NCBI RefSeq assembly: GCF_030247195.1
Contig: NC_080671.1
Location: 205,943,397 to 206,007,396 of the forward strand
From: Topomyia yanbarensis
Lineage: Eukaryota; Arthropoda; Insecta; Diptera; Culicidae
Reading direction: 5' to 3'
Length of the DNA stretch: 64,000 nucleotides
Shown here piece by piece: positions 56,810-64,000 of the stretch. Position numbers and translations under genes: made by a program. Each line of letters starts with the position of its first letter. Within the stretch, counting starts at the first letter, position 1. The notes under the pieces are model-generated. The model did no database searches. It was given only the letters and a program-made list of their open reading frames with translations, and had not been told where the DNA came from.

Positions 56810-58940
56810 AAAAATTAATGCAATAAACTGGCAAATGATTTTAAGAAATGAAGAAAATGTTGAAGCTGCCGTAGACATCTTCTACAAAATATTATTTGAA
56901 AAGAAGAAGGCGTCACTATAACTCAAAACATCCCATCTGGTTTAATAGAGAAATCAAAAATTTAAAAAATCGTAAGCAGAAAGCACACAAAATCTACAAA
57001 AAATACAACAGCGAAGATAACTTAACAAACTATTTAAATCTATGCGATCAATTGAACCTTGCCATTGATATCGCGTTTGAAGAGTACAATGCAAGAACAG
57101 AACGCAATATAAAAACTTGCCCAAAAAACTTCTTTAATTACGTAAAAACTAAAATAAAATCGGATTATTTCCCAACAGAAATGCATCTTGATGGAAAGGT
57201 AGGCGATAACTCAGAGGAAATCTGCAATCTTTTTGCAACATTCTTCCAGGAAGTTTACACTACATTTTCAGAGAAGGATCGAGAGCGTGAATACTTTTCA
57301 TTCCTCCCAGAACTATCAAGAGATATTAACATTAAACAGATAAAAGTACATACAATCATGGATGCCTTAAAAAACTTGGATAGCTCTAAAAGCCCTGGAC
57401 CTGATGGCGTTCCACCGGTGTTTTTAAAAACTTTGTCAATAGAACTAACCGCTCCTTTATTTTGGCTTTTTAACATGTCTCTAGAATCAGGTTGTTTTCC
57501 TAAAACATGGAAAAGCTCTTTCCTAGTTCCAATTTTTAAAAATGGTAAAAAATCCGATGTGCGTAACTATCGTGGAATAGCTATCATCTCGTGCATTCCC
57601 AAGATTTTCGAGGCGATTGTTAATGAAAATTTATTCCACCAAATCAAGAACAGAATTACCCATGTGCAACATGGTTTTTTCAAAGGGCGTTCTACAAGTA
57701 CAAATCTACTCGAATTCATTAACTACACATTAACAGCAATGGATAACGGAAACTACGTTGAAGCTCTTTATACAGATTTTAGCAAAGCATTTGATCGCAT
57801 CGACATACCCATGCTACTTTTTAAATTAGAAAAAATGGGGTTTGAGCCAGGACTTCTTACATGGGTACAATCATATCCTACAAATCGTGAACAAGCTGTT
57901 AGATTTAAAGGGATAAAATCAATCCCAATTCAAGTTACATCAGGAGTCCCTCAAGGGTCTCATTTGGGCCCGCTATTCTTTATTTTATTTGTTAACGACA
58001 TTTCCTTCATTCTAAAAAATGTAAAAGTTCTTATATATGCTGATGATATGAAACTATTTCTAGAAATAAGAAATGGTGAAGACTTTCAGACATTTCAAAA
58101 CGAAGTAAATATATTTTATACATGGTGTAATAAAAGCCTGCTGAAACTGAATGTAAAAAAATGTAATTCCATAACATTGAGTAGAAAGAATAATATACAG
58201 AACAATAGAATCTTATTGGGAAATCAACAAGTAGAAAAGTGTGACAGAATAAGAGACCTAGGAGTTATTATAGATTCCAAAATAACATTCATAGATCATT
58301 ATAACACAATAATTAACAAAGCAAACAGCACACTAGGTTTTATTAAACGCTTCAGCTATAATTTCCAAGATCCCTACACAATAAAAACATTATATGTAGC
58401 CTATGTGCGTTCAACACTAGAATATTGTAGTATAGTTTGGTCGCCTTTTTCAGCAACGCATGCAAACCGGATAGAATCAGTACAAAAGCAGTTTTTGATG
58501 TTCGCTCTTCGTAAACTAGGTTGGACTGGACTACATTTGCCATCTTATGAAGCACGGTGCATGCTAATTGACATACAAACCTTGAAAGATCGTCGTGAAT
58601 TTTCTATGGTATCATTTGTAAACGACATTGTATCACATCGTATTGATTCAATCGAACTTTTATCGAAACTAAATTTTTATGCTCCTTCTCGACAACTACG
58701 TAACCGCAGCATCTTTTGTACAATTCGCCATCGCACTAATTATGCCAAGTTTGGCCCGTTAAACCAAATGATGAATATTTACAACAAACATTGCGAAAGC
58801 ATTGACTTCACTATGTCGAAAACAAAACTTAAGCAGCAGTTTAAAGTAAACCAAAATTTTAACTAGTGTAAAGTTAGTTTAATAATTATTGTAAGAAACC
58901 GGTCTACATCTGATTGACGACTTGAAATAAATAAATAAAC
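56810..58940 (+). mobile_element. 5'-truncated LINE of the Jockey/CR1/L2 superfamily
   Basis: It contains the reverse transcriptase half of a LINE; the APE endonuclease and ORF1 are missing. Coding similarity begins by about 56815 (INWQMILRNEENVEAAVDIF in a different frame from the main ORF). The 3' end is a short UTR closing in AAATAAATAAATAAA at about 58925-58939, as in LINEs with simple-repeat tails. Clade is not decided from sequence alone. Confidence 0.85.
56896..58866 (+). pseudogene. LINE reverse transcriptase, truncated ORF2
   Basis: 656 open codons without endonuclease. The reverse transcriptase motifs are intact: SPGPDGVPP at 166-174, YRGIAIISCIPKIFEAI at 225-241, DFSKAFD at 294-300, SGVPQGSHLGPLFF at 349-362, and the catalytic YADD at 381-384. 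A thumb-like and C-terminal segment follows to residue 656 (VAYVRSTLEYCSIVWSPFS at 501-519). A frameshift at about 56900 separates it from the upstream linker frame (NVEAAVDIFYKILFE). The first codon is not a real start. Very A/T-rich codon use differs from the Waldo-like LINE. Dead as an autonomous unit. Confidence 0.88.
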
Positions 58941-59019
58941 GGTTTGGTCGCATAGTAGACCCCAAGGATCCGAAGAGGCAAAAAGCCGCTAAAGATCCGG
59001 CGGATGAGCAGCCACTAAA

Positions 59020-59096
59020 CTGCTTGTAATCGCAAGTCAGTCCCATGTAGATATGAAATCCCATAGAACATGGGACTGACTTGCGATTATAGGCAG
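59020..59096. mobile_element. 77 bp hairpin micro-element, copy 2
   Basis: CTGCTTGTAATCGCAAGTCA then GTCCCATGT on the left, mirrored by the complement CTGCCTATAATCGCAAGTCA then GTCCCATGT on the right. Flanked by TAAA at 59016-59019 and 59097-59100. Same size, ends and flanking TANA pattern as 49413-49488. Confidence 0.85.
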
Positions 59097-59133
59097 TAAA
59101 CCAGCCGTCGGAAATGTTTGCGTGATCCACTTA

Positions 59134-59299
59134 GGATTTTCGATTGATTGACACCGGTGTAGTGGATTGCACTGGTTTTGCACTTTCTAGCAGAAGTGTC
59201 AATGGAACATACCCAGTTTTCTGCCCTTCTGCTAGAAAGTGCAAAAACGGTGCAGTTTCAGTGCGCTCCACTACACCGGTGTCAATCAATCGAAAACCC
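59134..59299. repeat. 166 bp inverted-repeat MITE
   Basis: GATTGATTGACACCGGTGTA on the left pairs with TACACCGGTGTCAATCAATC on the right. The arms continue through CTTCTGCTAGAAAGTGCAAA. A shorter CACCGGTGTAG relative is at 63617-63705. Confidence 0.8.
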
Positions 59300-59344
59300 C
59301 AACTGTGATCCATTCGTTTGCTCAAACATAGGGTCTATGAGAGA

Positions 59345-59590
59345 ATATGCCATTGATTGCATTAGTTTTAATATGAATCTAGCTTAAGATATAGTAATAA
59401 ATGGAGAAATAACATAACGAATAAAAAGGAAAAAACAAAATGAAAAGAGATTAAGTAAAAGCGTATAAACTGACTCATATTTTTTAGTATACATGATTAG
59501 TGGAAACTAACCTAATAGAAGTAAAGCAAAAACAGACCAATGAAGTGGAAGAAAAGAACGAAAGGAATGTATTTAAAGTTGCTTATAATT
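59345..59590. repeat. ~455 bp repeat family, partial copy C
   Basis: Matches 15600-15790 and 54960-55140: AAGAGATTAAGTAAAAGCGT, ACAGACCAATGAAGTGGAAG and neighbouring words. Confidence 0.7.
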
Positions 59591-60248
59591 AGGAACATAG
59601 CCACTTTATTTGACGGTTTGGTTCGCGTGGATTATGGTTCTTTAAGATTACTAGGTAGATTTTGAACATTTGAATTGATATGGTCCCATTACTTTGGAAA
59701 GCTAACATAAATTTTAAATTTAAACATTGTGCAATTGAATGATGTTTACTTTAGATTTAGTTTTGAACTGGGGTAATCCCAATACTTTAGCTAATTCACT
59801 TGAAATTTAAAATATTGTGCAAATTGAATACTTAATTTCTCGATTATGTGTAATAAACCAGCAACCATAGGATACTGCATCGGTTTGGATCTAGTTGAAT
59901 TGACAGCAAAAATAATTCAATCTGCCAGTCGAAAGGGTGGATACCCTTTCGCTTTAATCCACCACTTGAAACAAGCGCCGTGTTGCTATTGGCGAATCAA
60001 AGCGTGATTGACTTACAGATGGCAAGTATGTAAAAATGATGATGGGAAATTTGACATCCGTCAAACTACGGTGAATTTTTTTGGTATTTACGAAACCTTC
60101 TCTAATATCTTCAACACGGAATCCAAAACGGCAAGAAAAACGTTAGGTAAGTTATAGAAATCTATCAAAGATATAACTGCAAAAATCTGACGTTACTTAA
60201 ATATTTTTTGTTTTAATAACCGCTGATATTGGTTATTTTTCAGAAAAG
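59591..60248. other. AT-rich stretch
   Basis: No gene recognised. A donor-like GGTAAGTTATAG at about 60146 and an acceptor-like TTATTTTTCAG at about 60233-60243 bracket a possible relic intron before the THAP remnant. Confidence 0.35.
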
Positions 60249-60486
60249 CAAAAATGTGTTGTTCACGCGTGCCTGAGCTATTTTGGTGCATCCGGAAATT
60301 TTACCATCTTTTTCAAAATTCCTTATCCAGTGTTTCATAAATGAAAGCAGCTCTTGCACTTCTCCAGTAAGCGCCAAAATTATATGTTCAGCTCATTTTA
60401 CTTCGGCGGATATTATTGCAAGTAAGAAAAGAGATGCGAAAACCGCATATCCTTCCTTTATTGGACGGATGAATTCTCCGACGTAA
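60244..60486 (+). pseudogene. THAP-domain remnant
   Basis: In one frame KCVVHACLSYFGASGNFTIF supplies the C-x(2-4)-C start of a THAP zinc finger, then hits a stop after PYPVFHK. In another frame ICSAHFTSADI supplies the C-x2-H pair, and YPSFI replaces the usual P-S-I-F end. Spacing suits a ~80-residue THAP domain broken by a frameshift. An acceptor-like TTATTTTTCAG precedes it. THAP domains are common in P-element-type transposases and in host DNA-binding proteins; which this was cannot be told. Confidence 0.5.
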
Positions 60487-61197
60487 TGCAGGACGTTCAT
60501 GGTCGCAATATGACAAAAATAACATAACCTTTTATAATTCAGAGTAGGTTTTGCAATACTTCAAAACTTCATGAATTATAACTTTACCAAATTGCGCAAT
60601 AAAATAAAGGTAATTTCTTACCATCACTTTTATATTCCATATCATAATAATTTGTATTTACCTATAAGAATATCGTTTAGAAATTCACTTCCTTTATAAA
60701 AATTAACCCATCATCCTTTTTGTAATTGCAGGCCTGATAGACAGGTGTCTCACAACACGTTTTAGTTTTGCTTTGATTCTTCAAATAGATTGTAGGGACC
60801 AACAAAATCCAAAATCCCTAAGCATAAAACATTGCGAATTTTTTTAGAACTTTGGGTGAAGCGAATTGACCAGTGCGTTATAATGCATCATTTCAATAAC
60901 ATTTTGTAATTTTTTGTTTACCACTGACACTGACAGATAAATGGTACACAGACGATTGAGATGGCGAGTCTTTATTCAGATTCAGCGTCGTTAACTTTTG
61001 GGCACTAAACTCACTTTCTTAATATCTTTTGATTGCTAAGGGATAGAAAACCAAGAATAAGGCCATCTTCACGCCTTTCCGTTCCAATTCAGTGACGGTG
61101 TAGTACCGTGCACAGACGCCAATATTCTTTCACGCGCTTCAAATGCACCGTGCCGGGCAAGAGTGTGAATGCTAGCACTTGATGTGTATGAAAGAAT

Positions 61198-61508
61198 CAG
61201 GGTGGCCAGATAGAATTCCTTAATATCGGTAGGGTCACTAAAAGTTTATCGGTAGTTATCGGTAGGCCGGATTGTTGTCCCAAAACGTAGTATTGACATT
61301 GAATTTTAAAATACTGACAACACAGATCTCTGACCATATCCCACCCAAAAAATTAATGTTGAGTAGGATGTGTCCAAAATCAATAAAAATCGGTAGTTTT
61401 CGGTAGGAATAACAAAATATCGGTAGTTTTGCCTTGGTCGTCTGGGAATCGGTAGGGAAGACCAAAATCGGTAGGACTACCGATAAATCGGTAGGTCTGG
61501 CCACCCTG
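61198..61508. mobile_element. 311 bp hAT-like MITE
   Basis: The termini are CAGGGTGGCCAGA and its exact complement TCTGGCCACCCTG. Flanked by the 8 bp duplication GAAAGAAT (61190-61197 and 61509-61516). The interior carries many ATCGGTAG words. No coding frame. Confidence 0.93.
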
Positions 61509-61516
61509 GAAAGAAT

Positions 61517-63229
61517 ATTTGTGTCCGTGCACGATACTGAAACGGATCGGATAGGTGTAAATAGTGCCTAATGTTCGCGTCATCCTCTCGAATAAGGTTA
61601 CAATAAACAGATTACCCTATATGGGGCTGGCGTTTTCGTCTTAGTATAAATAACCGCACACTATCAGCAAAGACAGAACAAGGTTAATTCCTGAATTAAG
61701 ACAAGGGGTATGCAATGTAATAGCAGCGAAAACGTTAGAACTAGTGGCCAACAGAAAGCAGCCTTAGAAGTATCTTTGCAGTTTGTTTTTGCGTCCTGAA
61801 TATATTGCACAGTTCCCATCAAATCGAACTGCACAGTATGAAAGTGTGATGAATCAAAAGTGCAACTCCTTCGACCTGACAAATGATTGACATAGAAGTG
61901 TCAAAAACAAACTTCTTCTTACTTTTAGTAGCTGGAAGGTTAGCATGGCTGCCAGTATCCCGGTTTTTACAATAAATTTGACGGAAAGTTAATTTTTCGT
62001 CGATTTCATATCATTTCATTTGGCAACCGTGAAAAAGTGTGATAGCGAAGTGCATCAAAAATCTAACTTTCAAAGCAATATGCAATATATTTTTTCGTAA
62101 ATTTCATATCCATTTTCATTTTGAAAAAATTACGAGAAAGTAACGATATTATCACTCAAGCAACTGCAATCTATTTGAAATACCATTAAAACAAATCCAA
62201 TATTTTCTCATGTTAGGCAACTTTATTAAGGTTCTCAACGTTTTATTAGGGTACCCATAAGTAAAATACTACGGATATAATGAGTACAATAAAATATAAT
62301 AAAACTAGCCGGTAGCGAACTAACTTACCTATTTACCGAAGATTAACTCTTGTATTAAATATGGCTTTTTTCGGTCTCGTGAGGTGTGAACGACTATCCC
62401 GACTTCGCAGGCAAAAATTTTATAAAACAGTATACTGAAGAGCTTTCACATGGTTCAGTTGTTTTAAATATAAATTGCAATTCATTGAATTTATTTTGTA
62501 ACCGGCTTGCTTTGCATCAAAGCTACATTGAAAGAATTATTAAATAATTCAGACAAGAAATCATTTTCAATTATCACTAGGTTTGCCTCACTGCTTCCCC
62601 ATACTTCTCCTAAAGCAAATGCAATTCTATTACATACATTTACGCTTCTTTGTAAGCTTTTCACTTCTTTGACGTTCACTGGGCAATCGAAATGACTGCC
62701 GCCGGGGGGAACAAACTGTCACCACCCTTCGTTAAATCATTTTCTTCATTTTGCACCTTCAGAAACAGCAACCAACGATAAATTCACTATTCATTCATTA
62801 AATCAATGGAAAATATAATGAACAGTCCATTTCTCTCACCAACACACATATATTTATTTATATTCAGCAGCAGAAAAAACTATATTATTCACTTTTCGTT
62901 TCTACATAAACATCGATGATAACTTCACCACAAACACCTCCTCGACATTCCCATTTATCATTTTATTCACCTCACTAATACATTTATCGTTTCATCTCTT
63001 CTCACTCTCAATTGCTCTTTCAAGGCGGTGTTGTTGGTTTTGTAGATGAGGGACCTTTTAGCTAAATGCAACCTTACTTTTCTTCCGACTTTCTTCCATC
63101 CAATGTATATTTAAACCAATTTTGCTAGTTATCATGAATTCAAATTAACTTTCAGTATGGTCAACACGATTTAGTCAAGTGTACATAACACATTGATTCG
63201 GCGTTATCAAACAATTTCACTATGCGAGC
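61517..63229. other. AT-rich stretch at the right of the window
   Basis: Upstream of sbb exon 1 on its strand. I could not identify the missing 5' non-coding exon here. A 62-codon frame on each strand at about 62491-62695 has no recognised domain. Confidence 0.4.
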
Positions 63230-63595
63230 ATGGAAAATAGGCAAAATTTTGCATTAGGAAAAAACATCAATTATTATTTCAAACCCAGCACTCAAAGTGA
63301 CGCGTTAAACTGTGTTGTAATAAAAATGGCTACTCCGTTCAAGCTGTTTCTCCTATGCTCTGCTCTCTGTATGCGATCTACTACACTCGCCGCCGTAAAA
63401 CATACACACAAAAACTATTCTCGAATTCAACTGAATGAGGATGAAGGGAAGCAACCTATTACAGGCATGTTTCGCGAAGTGCAGACAACGGATTGTGTAT
63501 CGACTCATAAATTGTGTAGGGGAACTAGTGGTAAGTCCGACATCGTAGGTAAACCCGATACCCCGTGCACGATTTTCCCCAGAAATCAAATCTAA
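63230..63595 (+). CDS. doubtful small ORF with signal-like segment
   Basis: A 121-codon frame with an internal ATG at 63326 giving MATPFKLFLLCSALCMRSTT, a signal-peptide-like start, followed by a polar tail with four cysteines. The last ~20 codons (after about 63530) fall in sequence related to the CCGACACC repeat type of 6417-7730. No splice sites, homology or neighbour support. Most likely a chance frame; listed because it is the longest one in the rightmost 5 kb. Confidence 0.12.
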   Translation: MENRQNFALGKNINYYFKPSTQSDALNCVVIKMATPFKLFLLCSALCMRSTTLAAVKHTHKNYSRIQLNEDEGKQPITGMFREVQTTDCVSTHKLCRGTSGKSDIVGKPDTPCTIFPRNQI

Positions 63596-63616
63596 TGGCA
63601 TATTCATTTTTGACAG

Positions 63617-63705
63617 TGCACTACAGTGTGTAGTCGGTGCTACACTCATTCAAACTTGGGTGTAATCAGTCTATCTCTTTCTTTGCACTACACCGGTGTA
63701 GCACC
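63617..63705. repeat. CACCGGTGTAG-type inverted repeat
   Basis: GTCGGTGCTACACTC near 63633 faces ACTACACCGGTGTAGCACC near 63687. Related to the termini of 59134-59299. The final 300 bases of the window hold nothing else recognisable. Confidence 0.5.
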
Positions 63706-64000
63706 AAGAAAAAACGAAAACGCCATAAAATCATGCAAAAATGACAGGATATTATTGGTAGGATTATTTTGAGCATTTCGCGATATGCCAGCAAAATAAA
63801 CAAAACATGCGCAAGTAAAGTTGATGCGCAATTCGATGTTATTTTTGATACATTTCAAGGTTTCAAAAACAAAAGCTTTAAATAAAAATCATTAGTTTTT
63901 TTTATCGCACATTCGAATCCATTCTCTATATCATTACAGTGAAGCCCCGATTTTATCTACCCCCGATTTTATCAGCTTCATATGAAAATTAATAGTTGGT

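Noticed and set aside
62491..62695. 62-codon frames on both strands
   Set aside because: No domain, no splice context and no similarity to a known family that I can recognise.

Overview
The window looks like animal, most likely mosquito (Culicidae, probably aedine), nuclear DNA. Spliceosomal introns are present, one of them about 39.6 kb long and packed with nested transposons. The element types (a Waldo/R1-clade LINE, a BEL/Pao-type LTR element, many hAT-like and short inverted-repeat elements) fit a large mosquito genome. The species assignment is inference.

The only host gene I can support runs on the minus strand across most of the window. It is the mosquito scribbler/brakeless gene (sbb), the insect member of the ZNF608/ZNF609 family of nuclear co-regulators. 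Five coding exons fit together in phase with consensus splice sites: exon 1 (45572-47124 coding, acceptor at 47406), exon 2 (5887-6007), exon 3 (1659-2308), exon 4 (1475-1598) and exon 5 (386 down to the window edge). They encode about 944 residues, including the N-terminal acidic WDVGIGDLIIDLDADIE block and the [14 protein letters not shown]...HDWAPPRFCDSPT core. The C2H2 finger expected further downstream lies outside the window. A possible alternative 5' exon at about 13.0 kb ends in a strong donor in the same phase as exon 1.

Layout. 1-6 kb: the 3' exon cluster, with intron 2 (2309-5886) almost wholly occupied by a 3.4 kb foldback-like element whose target duplication ends 9 bp from a splice donor. 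6-45.6 kb: the giant intron, with a 1.3 kb inverted-repeat element, a 4.2 kb LTR retrotransposon with a decayed gag, a degenerate ~455 bp repeat family, long foldbacks, a Ty3/gypsy gag fragment, a 33 bp-repeat element, a TTAA-flanked MITE with its empty site alongside, a nearly complete 5.7 kb LINE (31304-36979), and a 1.65 kb hAT-like long hairpin nested in another element. 45.6-47.4 kb: exon 1. 47.5-64 kb: upstream sequence with MITEs, three (TA)n tracts, a near-identical 650 bp duplication joined through TA tracts, a second copy of the ~455 bp repeat family split by a hAT-like element, a 5'-truncated second LINE, two ~76 bp perfect-hairpin elements, a THAP-domain remnant and a small hAT MITE.

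Five insertions carry 8 bp target duplications, four of them matching the hAT preference nTnnnnAn. Several insertions can be proven from the window alone, because an empty copy of the same target repeat is also present. I found no tRNA, rRNA, CRISPR array or bacterial operon. The remaining long stretches are AT-rich intronic or intergenic DNA with no gene I can support.
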